Shown: positions 1 through 43,369, counted from the first letter of the stretch. The stretch is DNA of 64,000 nt from Ophiura sarsii (GCA_035610835.1 CM069447.1:43187893-43251892); one strand, 5' to 3'. A program made the numbers and translations. Notes: generated by a model not told the origin, from the letters alone.

Positions 1-162
1 CTGGCTTTTCCCCTTTTTCCTTTCCTTTTTTCCTCTTCAAAATGAATGATAACAGAAACTGGAAAAATATTTTTGATTTTGTTTTTGGACCTTTTTTTGA
101 CCCCAATCTTTGCATTTGTTCTTCTGTCCCCACTCAATGACGGTAATAATTCTGTAACTCAC

Positions 163-30909
<30,747 letters not shown>

Positions 30910-31139
30910 CTGTGTAAAACAAAAAATAAAAAATATTGACAATCAGAAAATTGGTAACGTGTAACACAACGTGTCCCGAGACATCCCATAACCAGATGAT
31001 TAAAAAACATTTCTGAAACTTGTTTTGAGGCGTTTGTGAATCAAAATAGCAAACTTCTGAAATATGAAAAATATCTAAAAAAACTAAAGTCCTGAAAATG
31101 ATCGATGAGTTAGTACTAGGCATTTAAATTTAACCCCCT

Positions 31140-31335
31140 GAGAACTACCGGCCGATTTGTCAGAAAGATAGATTCATTATACATTGCGCCAATCAGAGAC
31201 AGTGTTAGAATAATTGTATCCCTGATAAAGATTGGAGTGAAATATGTTACAAGCTGCATTTTAATTGGCTATTCGAATGAGTATATCTTGCAATACACCA
31301 ATCAGAACCACTGTAAGATAGGCCGGTAGTGCCCA
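31140..31335. repeat. Imperfect inverted repeat AACTACCGGCC / GGCCGGTAGT
   Basis: GAGAACTACCGGCCGATTTG at 31140 is mirrored by GTAAGATAGGCCGGTAGTGC near 31312, with ATTGCGCCAATCAGAGACAG / CACCAATCAGAACCACTG between. Possibly a MITE of unknown family. Confidence 0.5.
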
Positions 31336-31360
31336 GGGGGGTACGATGCTGACATAATGA

Positions 31361-31608
31361 TTAACACTTTCCACGCGGCTATTGGTTTTACCATTATACA
31401 AAACAGATTTGTCAGAAATCTTTCCCAACTTTTAAGGTCTATCTCAAGGATTACTGAACCAATACTAGGCATGTTTGTACTTATTTCAATGCATTTCATA
31501 TGGTAATTCCAAATATGGTAATGAAATTCAATAATTTAGACTTTTTTGAAACATTTTGTGAAATTTTGGGATGTCGTCTGCAGACGCCTGCCGCGTGGAA
31601 AGTGTTAA
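31361..31608 (+). mobile_element. MITE, TTAACACTTTCCAC family, copy 6 (complete)
   Basis: TTAACACTTTCCACGCGGCT at the left and GCCGCGTGGAAAGTGTTAA at the right. 248 bp. This is the best copy for a family consensus. Confidence 0.9.
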
Positions 31609-31719
31609 GTATGCCACAGCAATATCCTCAAATACAGGGTAGTCTATAAGGCGACAAAAATACACCAAACCCTGTTCTACAGGCCTTCTAAAGTAATATT
31701 GATACAATGGGTGACGGAA

Positions 31720-32003
31720 TAAAGGGCTGTTTTACGGGTGGACGTAACTGTCAAGTAGGGTCAGTCGGTCAGGCTTTTTGTGGTGGTTTTTTTACCTAAA
31801 ATATCACAACAATCTGCAAAAAATCTTGTTTTTTTTTTTTTAATTTGTGGGAAAAAAAATTTCAACAGATTTTCGTCCAAAAACGTCTGATTTTTACATG
31901 ATATGAGAAAAATGTATCTAAAAAAAAATAAAAAAATGAAAAAATAATCCAAAAAGTAGTTTGGTCGGGCCCGTAAAACAGGTTTTTTCCACCCGTCGCC
32001 TAA
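31720..32003. mobile_element. Foldback repeat, CTGTTTTACGGG family, full copy
   Basis: GGGCTGTTTTACGGGTGGAC, CTGTCAAGTAGGGTCAG at left; GGTCGGGCCCGTAAAACAGG then CACCCGTCGCCTAA at right. Interior AATCTGCAAAAAATC and CTGATTTTTACATGATATGA. Confidence 0.8.
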
Positions 32004-32009
32004 GATTCA

Positions 32010-32845
32010 GTCTAGCAACAAATAATAACTATTGGATGCAAAGGGACATGATAATGATATGATGATGATATTGAAGATGAACCATTCTAACGATTGAATT
32101 GTATCTCTTCTCAGATATGCTAATTTATGGTAATTCATGCAAACAGTTGAGATGCCATAGTAGATTCGGATTGCAAGGAATACAAATGTCTGATTATGTC
32201 TAGCAGTACTTTCTCTTATCACTAAGGTACTTAATAGTGAGCCATTTCATGTAAGCAATCGTCTCTAGATTAAGGAGTGCTTAAATATGCACAGGTTAGG
32301 CGACAATAACAAAATCACCTCCCTATTCTATGGGCCCCACTGACCTATTTTATGGAATTTTCCACTTTTTTTAAAATAGAAATTTGTGAAATATTTTGAA
32401 AATAAACCAAAATAATTTCCCAGCAGCATACTTTTGGTTAGGCTAAATTAAAATAATCACTAAAGCTCCCGCGCGCGTTAGTTTATTGATGCGCATTAGA
32501 AAGAAAAAAAATTAAAAAAAACAAAAAAATTACTTCAAAAAAACCAAAAAACCAAAATCCCCAAAAATCCCAAAATTTCACAGATTTTTCAGATTTTCAT
32601 TGATCACATCATTTTTCAATACAAAATGTCACTTTTACAAGGATTTCAATATTTTATATTAAAAAACTTTAAAAAAACCGCATTCCGCATTAGGTTTTGA
32701 AAAACTGAAGAGCTTTGAGACAAAAGATTTTTTAAAATTCAGCCTTATGGAGCTCGATTTTGTGTGTACCAGTTTTGGGGATGCCACTTCACCTCTTAAA
32801 TTTCTGACTCTGCAGCACATTTCCCAAAAATGTTAGGGTAAAAAA
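32010..32845. other. Intron sequence, unassigned
   Basis: AT-rich with A-runs (32500-32600). No gene or clear inverted repeat. Confidence 0.4.
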
Positions 32846-32849
32846 AGAA

Positions 32850-33200
32850 GAAAAAATCCCTGTCCGACCCTACCTGCGAGGCTCATTTGCCCGTAGAAAA
32901 GGGTTGTCTATTTTGGTCGCTGTATGTTAATAATGTTTATCAATTGGGTAGAAATATCTTTAAAAAAAAAAAATAGTATCGTTCTGTTTCTTTAAATCTT
33001 GATTTTTTATCTTTTTTTGATTTTTCACTTTTTTTTCACTTTTTCAACATCAAAATGTATCACTATGAAAAACAACACTGTGTTCTTCAAATGTTCAATA
33101 ATGATCAGAAGAGTTTGCAAAATATAAATTGAATACAAATATGTGGCAAATTTCGGTCGGGCCCCTCTTAGAAGAGCCTTTTTTGTGCCCCGTGGGGGGA
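32850..33200. mobile_element. Diverged foldback repeat, GTCCGACCCTACCTG family
   Basis: TGTCCGACCCTACCTGCGAG and TTGCCCGTAGAAAAGGG at left; TTCGGTCGGGCCCCTCTTAG near the right. Related to the 31720 family but decayed. Confidence 0.5.
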
Positions 33201-33357
33201 ATTTGTATGAAATAAAAGCTATAGTATATAATGGCAACACCTTACTAGCTGTGTATGAAGCGAAGCTATGGTGTTTCTTTTGGCCTGCAGTGAAATGTTA
33301 ATTCATCCTCAAGTTTAGTTCAATTAAATCATCCCATCCTTATTTTCAGAAATCCTG

Positions 33358-33595
33358 ATACTGTTGTAAACATGGACATCTTCGCGCTACATTAATTTTC
33401 ACGCTTTTTCGCGGTCCAAGCAGCTACCGTGAAAATAATAACACACGAACATATTTATTTTGTGTATAAGACTATGTAATGAACTTTCAAGTCGCGAATT
33501 TAAAAACAAGCAAAATGGCTGAAAGTCTGCAAAGCGCGAAAATGAAATCGTGCGAAAATTACCACTTTCGCAGTAATATATGCCTTTACAGTGAC
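33358..33595. mobile_element. TACTGTAAAC-family MITE
   Basis: TACTGTTGTAAACATGGACA then TTAATTTTCACGCTTTTTCG, with right-hand words AAAGCGCGAAAATGAAATCG TGCGAAAATTACCACTTTCG. Same subfamily as 44930 and 48836. Confidence 0.75.
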
Positions 33596-34217
33596 AAACT
33601 GTGGAGACGACCCATTGCAGAATGACTCAATTATTGTGATTCGTGGAAATTGAGAAGGCCACAACGTGACAGCAATACAGACAGTCACATGACTGATGGC
33701 ATCGGATGTGGTTGAGGCCAAGCTATCATATCTTTCATCAAGCTGATTTTGTTTTACAATTTCTCTTTGCGAATTTTATCTGAAAGTGGGGGTGATTATT
33801 TATATTATACAGACACATAAATAATGTATGTAAGATACAGATTTCCACCGTGTTTTTTTCAGTCAGTAATCTGTACTGGTACTAAATGTATAGTATACCA
33901 ATGTGCAAGTTAATTGTCAAAACAAAATTAAGACTTGAAAAAAAAAAGCGAAGTAGGTTAAGAAGATAAGCCCCGGAAATACTCAGAGATTTTTTTTGTG
34001 AGAACATTGCAATCATCAAAATAAGAGCGACTCTTAAATTGTCCCAGTGTTTGATGAAAATACAGACACATGTTTACAAAAGGATATATAAAGGACCCAT
34101 AGAAAGCCAAGACTAGTGCCCCCCAAAAGAAATCTTTCATTATAACTGAAATTGCCATAAAACATTACAAGGAGATCAGCATTTTTTCCAAATCCTGCTA
34201 GGGGCCTATATTTCAGT

Positions 34218-34426
34218 CAGTTCCAAATTGGTGAAACCTGTTACAGCAGCAATTGAATTCAGAAGAGCGTCGCGCGCAAAACTCTTGCATGGCGCAATGT
34301 AGCGCGCAATGGCGCAGTGTCATAGTATGTGTGACGCTCGCGTATGCCAAAATCTTGCGCTTGCGCTTGGATTACTTTTGCACGCGGATAGATAAAAACC
34401 GAATATTACAAGCCAATTTGGAACTG
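34218..34426. mobile_element. MITE, CAGTTCCAAATTGG family, copy 2
   Basis: CAGTTCCAAATTGGTGAAAC on the left and CCAATTTGGAACTGATTG on the right. GC-rich core with GCGCGCAATGGCGC. Confidence 0.8.
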
Positions 34427-34493
34427 ATTGAACTAAATAAAGCCTGGCTCGATATTCTATTTTCAGGAAATAACAAGACCTCACCAAGTTATT

Positions 34494-34558
34494 TTAACAC
34501 TTTCCACGCAGCTGGCGTCAGCAGACGACATTCCAAAATGTCACAAAATGTTTGGCAC
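34494..34558 (-). mobile_element. MITE, TTAACACTTTCCAC family, end fragment
   Basis: TTAACACTTTCCACGCAGCT then GACGACATTCCAAAATGTCACAAAATG; only one terminus is present. Confidence 0.7.
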
Positions 34559-34759
34559 ACATAGGGTTTTAGAGATTATAAGTGTCAGGACGTAGGGTCA
34601 CTAGGGGTCATTGAAGTATTGTCTGATATTAACTAATGAAGCCAATATCCGTGCTTCTTGAAGCACAATTAGTTCTAGTTACTAGTTAAATCTCAATGGT
34701 CAAGCAACATGATAAGAGAGTCTGCATTTTACCCAATTCTGATTTGAACTTGTGTCTGG

Positions 34760-37700
34760 TATGCTATCTTTAGTAGATAGCAAGGTGGTTATTGGTCAAA
34801 CCCTCCCAAGATTCCTTCTAGTTCAAAATGTAAAAGGTCACAATACTGCCATTTAAGTGTTCTCTGACAATACTATCTTCAATAGATAGTAGCCCATCTC
34901 ATTGTCACCCCTCCCAAGATTAGTTTCTAGGTATATTGCAGGGCTATGTAATTGTCTAATGGTCTAATTGTCTACTGGTCTAATTCTCTAATTGTTTAAA
35001 TGGTCATGATACTTGAAAAGAGAGCATTTTATACCTAATCCTGCTAGTAGTGGTCGGTCTGGTGTGCGATCTTCAGTAGATAGCAGGGCCATGTAATTGT
35101 CCAATGGTCTAATTGTCTACTGGTCTAAGTGTCCAATTGTTTAAATGGTCATGGTACTTGTAAAGAGAGCATTTTATACCTAATCCTGCTATTAGTGGTT
35201 GGTCTGGTGTGCTATCTTCCGTAGATAGCAGGGCCATGTAATTGTCTAATGGTCCAATTGTCTACTGGTCTGATTGTCTAATTGTCCAATTGTTCATGAT
35301 ACTTGAAAAGAGAGCATTTTATACCTAATCCTGCTATTAGTGGTTGGTCTGGTGTGCTATCTTCAGTAGATAGCAGGGCCATGTAATTGTATAATGGTCC
35401 AATTGTCTACTGGTATAATTGTTTAAATGGTCATGATACTTGAAAAGAGAGCATGTTATACCTTATCCTGCTATTAGTCGTTGGTCTGGTGTGCTATCTT
35501 CAGTAGATAGCAGGGCCATGTTATTGTCTAATGGTCCAATTGTCTACTAGTATAATTGTTTAAATGGTCATGACACTTGAAAATAGAGCATTTTATACCT
35601 AATCCTGCTATTAGTGGTTGGTCTGGTGTGCTATCTTCAGTAGATAGCAGGGCCATGTAATTGTCCAATGGTCCAATTGTCTACTACTATAATTGTTTAA
35701 ATGGTCATGACACTTGAAAATAGAGCATTTTATACCTAATCCTGCTATTAGTGGTTGGTCTGGTGTGCTATCTTCCGTAGATAGCAGGGCCATGTAATTG
35801 TCCAATGGTCCAATTGTCTACTGGTATAATTGTTTAAATGGTCATGACACTTGAAAATAGAGCATTTTATACCTAATGCTGCTATTAGTCGTTGGTTTGG
35901 TGTGCTCTCTTCAGTAGATAGCAGGGCCATGTAATTCTCTAATGGTCCAAATGTCTACTGGTCTAATTGTTTAAATGGTCATGACACTTGAAAAGAGAGC
36001 GTTTTATACCTAATCCTGATATTAGTGGTTGGTCTGGTGAGCTATCTTCAGTAGATAGCAGGGCCATGTAATTGTCTAATGGTCCAATTGTCTACCGGTC
36101 TTATTGTCTAATTGTCTAAATGGTCATCCTGCTATTAGTGGTTGGTCTGGTGTGCTATCTTCAGTAGATAGCAGGGCCATGTAATTGTCTAATGGTCCAA
36201 TTGTCTACTGGTCTAATTGTTTAAATGGTCATGACACTTAAAAAAAGAGCATTTTATACCTGATCCTGCCATTAGTGGTTGGTCTGGTGTGTTATCTTCA
36301 GTATATAGCAGGGCCATGTAATTGTTTAATGGTCCAATTGTCTACTGGTCTAAAAGTCCAATTATTTAAATAGTCATGATATTTGTAAAGAGCATTTTTA
36401 TACCTAATCCTGCTAATAGTGGTTGGTCTGGTGTGCTATCTCCAGTAGATAGCAGGGCCATGTAATTGTCTAATGGTCCAATTGTCTACTGGTATAATTG
36501 TTTAAATGGTCATGACACTTAAAAATAGAGCATTTTATACCTAATCCTGCTATTAGTGGTTGGTCTGGTGTGCTATCTTCAGTAGATAGCAGGGCCATGT
36601 AATTGTCTAATGGTCCAATTGTCTACTGGTATAATTGTTTAAATGGTCATGACACTTAAAAATAGAGCATTTTATACCTAATCCTGCTATTAGTGGTTGG
36701 TCTGGTGTGCTATCTTCCGTAGATAGCAGGGCCATGTAATTGTCCAATGGTCCAATTGTCTACTGGTATAATTGTTTAAATGGTCATGACACTTGAAAAG
36801 AGAGCGTTTTATACCTAATCCTGCTATTAGTGGTTGGTCTGGTGTGCTATCTTCCGTAGATAGCACGGCCATGTAATTGTCTAATGGTCCAATTGTCTAC
36901 TGGTAACTGGTATAATTGTTTAAATGGTCATGACACTTAAGAGCATTTTATACCTGATCCTGCCATTAGTGGTTGGTCTGGTGTGCTATCTTCAGTAGAT
37001 AGCAGGGCCATGTAATTGTTTAATGGTCCAATTGTCTACTGGTCTAAAAGTCCAATTATTTAAATAGTCATGATATTTGTAAAGAGAGCATTTTTATACC
37101 TAATCCTGCTAATAGTGGTTGGTCTGGTGTGCTATCTCCAGTAGATAGCAGGGCCATGTAATTGTCTAATGGTCCAATTGTCTACTGGTCTAAAAGTCCA
37201 ATTATTTAAATGGTCATTACATTTGTAAAGAGAGCATTTTTATACCTAAATCCTGCTAATAGTGGTTGGTCTGGTGTGCTATCTTCAGTAGATAGCAGGG
37301 ACATGTAATTGTTTAATAGTCCAATTGTCTACTGGTCTAAGTGTCCAATTGTTTAAATAGTCATGATACTTGTAAAGAGAGCATTTTTATACCTAATCCT
37401 GCTAATAGTGGTTGGTCTGGTGTGCGATCTTCAGTAGATAGCAGGGCCATGTAATTGTCTAATGGTCTAATTGTCTACTGGTCTAATTATCCAATTGTTT
37501 AAATGGTCATGATACTTGTAAAGAGAGCATTTTATACCTAATGCTGCTATTAGTCGTTGGTTTGGTGTGCTCTCTTAGATAGCAGGGCCATGTAATTCTC
37601 TAATGGTCCAATTGTCTACTGGTATAATTGTTTAAATGGTCATGATACTTGAAAATATAGCATTTTATACCTAATCCTGCTATTAGTGGTTGGTCTGGTG

Positions 37701-38712
37701 TGCTATCTTCAGTAGATAGCAGGGCCATGTAATTGTCTAATGGTCCAATTGTCTACTGGTCTAATTGTCCGATTGTATAAATAGTCATGATTCTTGAAAA
37801 GAGAACATTTACCTAATCCTGCTATTAGTGGTTGGTTTGGTGTGTTATCTTCAGTAGATAGCAGGGCCATGTAATTCTCTAATGGTCCAATTGTCTACTG
37901 GTCTAATTGTTTAAATGGTCATGACACTTGAAAAGAGAGCGTTTTATACCTAATCCTGCTATTAGTGGTTGGTCTGGTGTGCTATCTTCAGTAGATAGCA
38001 GGGCCATGTAATTGTCTAATGGTCCAATTGTCTACTAGTCTGATTGTCCAATTGTTTAAATGGTCATGATACTTGAAAAGAGAGCATGTTATACTTTATC
38101 CTGCTAATAGTGGTTGGTCTGGTGTGCTATCTTCAGGAGATAGCAGGGCCATGTAATTGTCTAATGGTCCAATTGTCTACTGGTCTAATTGTTTAAATGG
38201 TCATGACACTTGAAAAGAGAGCGTTTTATACCTAATCCTGCTATTAGTGGTTGGTCTGGTGTGATATCTTCAGTAGATAGCAGGGCCATGTAATTGTCTA
38301 ATGGTCCAATTGTCTACTGGTCTAATTGTTTAAATGGTCATGACACTTGAAAAGAGAGCATTTTATACCTAATCCTGCTATTAGTGGTTGGTCTGGTGTG
38401 CTATCTTCAGTAGATAGCAGGGCCATGTAATTGTCTAATGGTCCAATTGTCTACTAGTCTGATTGTCCAATTGTTTAAATGGTCATGATACTTGAAAAGA
38501 GAGCATGTTATACTTTATCCTGCTAATAGTGGTTGGTCTGGTGTGCTATCTTCAGGAGATAGCAGGGCCATGTAATTGTCTAATGGTCCAATTGTCTACT
38601 GGTCCAATTGTTTAAATGGTCATGATACTTGAAAAGAGAGCATGTTATACCTGATCTTGGTATTAGTTGTCTGTTAATGCTATCTTCAGTAGATAGCAGA
38701 GCTATTTAAATA
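34760..38712. repeat. Minisatellite: about 29 copies of a ~137-bp unit with a hairpin
   Basis: The unit contains GCTATCTTCAGTAGATAGCA (a 7-bp stem), GGGCCATGTAATTGTCTAAT, GGTCCAATTGTCTACTGGTC, GTTTAAATGGTCATGACACT, AGAGAGCATTTTATACCTAA and TCCTGCTATTAGTGGTTGGT. Units vary in length, mainly in the AATTGTC region. Edge copies (34770, 34880, 38690) are diverged and central copies are much alike, as in arrays kept similar by unequal exchange. Variant sets recur in order (for example AAAAGTCCAATTATTTAAAT at 36350, 37050, 37195), suggesting multi-unit duplications. Confidence 0.97.
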
Positions 38713-39540
38713 CTAATTGTTACTTTTCCCTATCTTAATTCATCACTTAATTGTCATGTAACCTTATAATGAGACTATAAGAGTCAGCTTTCCCCTTCCA
38801 ATCCTGCATTTTTATGTTATACAAATGACTCACACCAATTTTTTAACTGAGAAATGCTTTAACCATGATAACCTTTTGTCTCCGTCAACGCAAATAGGCG
38901 CCAAAGATATTTTACTATTTCACACTTGATTTCATTTAACTGAATGTTCTAAAATGAAAATATCACCCATTCGGTAAAGATACAACTCGGATCAAAATGT
39001 CCAGCCCTTTCTTCGATTACTACATAGGATAACAACAATTGTGAAAAGAGATGCAAGCAAAAAATGCATTCTATAACTGATAAATTATGGTGGTCTAATA
39101 GTAATATTTAAAAAAAAAGGTATTTGACATTCTTATATAGTGGGTGTGGTTTTGGATGTTAACAGGCAGGCAATTTGATTGGTTTTTGGCTGATTTTCAG
39201 CCGATACGCACTATACAAGATGAGACAATGGTTTATAATTTGGGGCGGGGCTTTTCATTCGAATTATAATACCTTCAGTGCGTATGGTCATCACGTTAGC
39301 GTGCCCTACACAAAGTCGTCGGCATATGCGTTGGGCGTATGCGTTGTGAGTATAACGCAGCGTTGCCATGTGTGCATGCGCTAAGAATGCGATAAATTTG
39401 AAGCAGGAAGTTGGCAAACAGCTTGCTGGATGCACCGATTTTATAAAGGGGGAGATTTGTTGTTGTTTGATCAAAATAAATATAACAAAATGCATTATTT
39501 TATGATAAAGATAAAAATAACCAATAAACTAAATAAGAAT
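38713..39540. other. Intron sequence, unassigned
   Basis: No gene. An open frame on each strand at 39175-39495 has no recognisable domain. Confidence 0.4.
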
Positions 39541-39749
39541 GAGAATAAAACATAATTTGTAGCTGTTTTGCTATATATGATGGGCTTATAATGTATAGGC
39601 TGTACCATATTTGTGTCGTCGTGTATGGCCACAGACGGCGTCGTGTATGGCCACAGGCGGCCGACCATACATGACTCCAAATATGGTACAGCCTATACAT
39701 TATAAGACCATCATATAAAGCAAACAGCTACGAACTATATTTTATTCTC
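39541..39749. mobile_element. Foldback element with about 75-bp arms
   Basis: The left arm 39541-39615 (GAGAATAAAACATAATTTGT, TATAATGTATAGGCTGTACC) mirrors 39675-39749 (GGTACAGCCTATACATTATA, ATATTTTATTCTC). The short core carries GTCGTGTATGGCCACAG twice in tandem. Confidence 0.85.
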
Positions 39750-40330
39750 TAAATAAGAAGTCGGTGACGAACAACAACAGAACAACTTTTATATTTGTAA
39801 GGCCCCTGTTAAATCCAGGGCTTACGGTAAAATCTATGAGTTAATATGGATAGAGAGAGCATCTTAAATATAGCACAGGAAAGTAGTAGGTAGGTAGGTA
39901 CAATGTACATGTATCTGCACCATGTAACATGTATCAAAAGTGCTATATATATGCGCTATATTCGGTGGTATAGAAAAAACCATGTCAAGTCGTTCCAATG
40001 TATGCATAAAATAAAGGCAGCGTGTCTAATGTAATAAGGTTTAAAAACTTAAAGAGTTGCTACATTATGTGTGTTAAAGGTATCTTAACTGTGATTGAGT
40101 CAGTCAGAAATTGAAAACAAAATCAGAATCATAAATAAGATGACGGAAAGAAAGAGATTTATTATAATCAATTTTAAAGCTAAGCTTAATTTAATATAAT
40201 AAATTCACCTTTTTAAGGTATCCCATAATCCTTTGCGTGTGTTTGAGTATTTAATTTGTCATGATGCAGAGTGGCTATTTCAAAATATTATGTGGCACTG
40301 TCTTGCAATGAAACAGTGGAAGGTAGAAGT
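39750..40330. other. Intron sequence, unassigned
   Basis: A short (GTAG)n run near 39890 and AT-rich sequence. No gene. Confidence 0.4.
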
Positions 40331-41034
40331 GGAGACTGGAGATGAGACGGGAGATGGAGGAAGAGGGAGGAAGAAAGGAGGTGGAGGAAGGGGTGGAGGA
40401 AGAGGAAGAGGAAGAGGGGATGAGGAGGGGGGGGGGGGGGTGAAGAGGGGAGGGGATGACAAGGAGAGGGGATGAAGAGGGGAGGGGATGAAGAGGGGAC
40501 GGTATGAAGAGGGGGAGGGGATGAAGAGGGGATGAAGAGGGGATGAAGAGGAGGGGATGAAGAGGGGAGGGGATGAAGAGGAGGGGATGACGAAGAGAGT
40601 GGGGTGAAGAGGGGAGGGATGAAGAGAGGGGATGAAGAAGAGAGGGGATGAAGAGGGGAGGGGATGAAGAGGAGAGTGGAATGAAGAGGAGGGGATGAAG
40701 AAGAGAGTGGGATGAAGAGGAGAGGGGATGAAGAGAGGGGATACTGAGGAGAGGGGATACAGAGGGGAGGGAATGAAGAGGAGAGGGGAGGGAATGAAGA
40801 GGGGAGGGGATGAAGAGGAGAGGGGATGAAGAGGAGAGGGGATGAAGAGGAGAGGGATGTAGAGGGGGAGGGGATGTAGAGGGGGAGGGATGAAGGGAGG
40901 GGATGAAGGGAGGGGATGAAGAAGGGAGGGGATGAAGAAGGGAGGGGATGAAGAGGAGAGGGGATGAAGAGGAGAGGGGATGAAGAGGGGAGGGATGAAA
41001 ATAAGGGGAGGAAGAGGGTAAGTGGAAGGGATGG
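40331..41034. repeat. 700-bp polypurine tract, (GGGGATGAAGAG)n-like
   Basis: Almost pure A/G on the plus strand with repeated GAGGGGATGAAGAGG words and occasional T. A 12-base G run is near 40429. The 259-residue open frame opposite is the translated repeat (PSPLHPLSSS type), not a gene. Confidence 0.95.
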
Positions 41035-41059
41035 AGATACTTCTTATTAAAGGGTTCAC

Positions 41060-41880
41060 ATTTTAGAAGACAAACCCAAAGATCTTCACCTTCACCTGGT
41101 AGATAATAGCTTCATGTTCAAAAGGCTGAAGGACCCAACTCCAGCATCCCTGTGAAATTTGCAGGGGACATTTTGAATTGGAGAGACATTTTAGTGGTGT
41201 TCTCGAATTGGACAAGCCATTTTCTCATCACTGACTATATGTTTAATGTGTCTCTTTAACCCCCCCCCCCCCCCACCACCCTCAAATATTTGTGAAAGTA
41301 TTATCAGATTTGCCATCTGGGATCACAGAGATTGTTATAGCCACTTAACTCCAACATGACAACAAAATTACTCGCAATAAAGAAGATTATGGGAAACAAT
41401 AAAACATGTGAATACCTTAAAAATAACTTTAAAAAGTTAAAAGTTAAAACTATGAAATAATAAAAGTAAAATGTTTATAAATTAAGGAACAGAAATCAAA
41501 ACAGAAATACGCACATTGCTAGACGGGGGTATCTCGCCCTGAGGAAGAAAAATGGAAAACACATACGGATCAGGCAAATAGTCATTCACAGGTTAGTCTT
41601 TATTTATTAGTTACGGTTTTGCATGTGAGGGAGGGCGCTTTATTCTTGAGGTTTTGCTTGCTCTATCAAATTTACAAAGTCTTTCTGAAATGTATCGTTG
41701 TGACGATTATGTATGAAATTGTCAAAAAACTTGTAAAAATAGGTATTATAATTTCACCTATTGAAATATATCCAATGTTTGAAGGAAAAAAAAGGTTTCA
41801 ATTTTAACGTAATCTTGCTGGTTAAGGTTAATGGTTTAGATCAATTATCACAAGACTTGGTAAGCAGAAGAAGTTTCCGC
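41060..41880. other. Intron sequence, unassigned
   Basis: Holds a poly-C run (41260-41273) and AT-rich sequence. The acceptor-like CTTCCTCAG on the minus strand at about 41543 has no following exon that fits kinesin. Confidence 0.4.
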
Positions 41881-42206
41881 TTAGGCCAAACAAAGAAGAT
41901 AGTCTGTCTCAGAAGCCCGCCCGCATTGGTATGTGAAATGAGCTACGGCGCGTATGTCTATGTGCTGAGGCCTAAAAAAAATTCTTCTTTTTTTGTTGAT
42001 TTTTGTTGTTGATTTTTAGAAAAAAAGTTTTAAAACAGTTCTCTGAAGCTTGGATTAGCAAAAAAAATCAAGATTTTTTTTTTTTGCATACCTCATAGCC
42101 TATTTTCTAAAAAAAAAAATTAATTTAAAAAAAAAAAAAAATCGCACAGCACTTAGCTTATTTGCAAAATGTTTCTGAGACAGACTATCTTCTTTGTTTG
42201 GCCTTA
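41881..42206. mobile_element. MITE, TTAGGCCAAACAAAGAAG family, copy 2 (inverted)
   Basis: TTAGGCCAAACAAAGAAGAT AGTCTGTCTCAGA at left, mirrored by TCTGAGACAGACTATCTTCT TTGTTTGGCCTTA at right. The interior is the reverse complement of 19230-19476. Confidence 0.9.
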
Positions 42207-43369
42207 CAGGCCCTACTACGGCTATAGCCAAGGCTCTATAATAAAAGCTCAAATAAAATGACCACCTAAAAAATGTATATGTCTCTTGGAATTCAGAATA
42301 AATGTTGATACAGAGTTTAAAATTTGAAACGTAAATTATTAAAAACGTCATGTTTTACGACTGAAAAGTGATTTTAATTAATTTCAAGGTTCTTAAAAAT
42401 AAAATCTGCATTCATTTTTATCCATAAATTAAGCGTAACAATGATTGATTTTTTTCAGAAATTTGTGAACATGATAAAATAAGCAAAACTCCCAAGTCAG
42501 AATAGGATGACCTCCATCAGCTTTCAAAACCAAGTTAAAACACACAGGGGTTAAAGGTTAAAGATCAACCCTAGTTAATAATCACTTCACATTGTTTAGT
42601 TCTCCTATCATACCCACCGGTACATCGATCTTAGACTGGGTCCCCACGCCCCTCTATTTAGCCGCCATCTTTGAAAAATGGTGGACCAAATTGTGAAGAC
42701 GGGAAGGATTCAGTCTGCATCAATCTCACCTTGTGTTAGTGTTATATGGTGTTAGTTTTCTAGTTACCAAGGCAACCAGGGCTACATCAGTTACACATTT
42801 ATACATACGTCATGATAGGTTTATTTGTTAGTCATGTTGGTTTCAGGTGCATTTAAAAGTGAGTCATGTAAATATATAAGAGTGATTAAAAACACTACAT
42901 TTTACCTATGTGCAGAATTTAGCATTTCTAAAGCAAAATATAGTCAACTCCATGAGACCACGATGAATTCACATGATTTAATTGTTAATGTTGCATTTTG
43001 ATGAGCAAAAATGAGCAACGATTAAAAGCACTATAATTTCCCTGCATGTTGGTATTTAACAATTCTAAAGCAAAATGCAGTGGGCTCCATGAGCCCACAA
43101 TAACATCACCTTTGAACATGTGTTATTAGGTATGAGAATGAACAAAAATTGAAAAAACCTGAAAAAGTATGTGAAAATAGGCTAAAAGGACAAAATTGGG
43201 CTAAAACTACAACAGTGTGCGGACATTTGGACACGCCCCCCCCCCCACCCCAGAATTCAGGTTTTAACCTAAAAATTATCATGCCTGTTGTGCTTCATGT
43301 ATTGATTATTTTTTTCATGATTATTTCAGGCGCATTACAATTGAGTCACATAAATTCTTAGACGACTTA
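42207..43369. other. Intron sequence with a duplicated segment
   Basis: Words GCATTTTGATGAGC, AGCA(C/A)TATAATTTCCCTGCATGTTGG and CTCCATGAG(A/C)CCAC repeat around 42890-43110 and again, diverged, in 43680-43850. The text CTGGGTCCCC(A/G)CGCCCCTCT with CGCCATCTTT also occurs at 12899. No gene. Confidence 0.5.

Noticed and set aside
33500..33721. 73-residue minus-strand frame as an upstream kinesin exon
   Set aside because: It overlaps a TACTGTAAA-family MITE and lacks P-loop or other motor motifs.
34760..38712. Array resembling a CRISPR (repeats with a hairpin)
   Set aside because: Eukaryotic context; the whole ~137-bp unit is repeated, with no unique spacers and no cas genes.
40280..41059. 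259-residue proline/serine/histidine-rich frame on the minus strand
   Set aside because: Direct translation of the polypurine tract; low complexity and no start context.
41521..41545. Possible extra kinesin exon after CTTCCTCAG on the minus strand
   Set aside because: The following sequence (GEIPPSSN...) does not match any part of kinesin-1 and no donor in the right phase follows.
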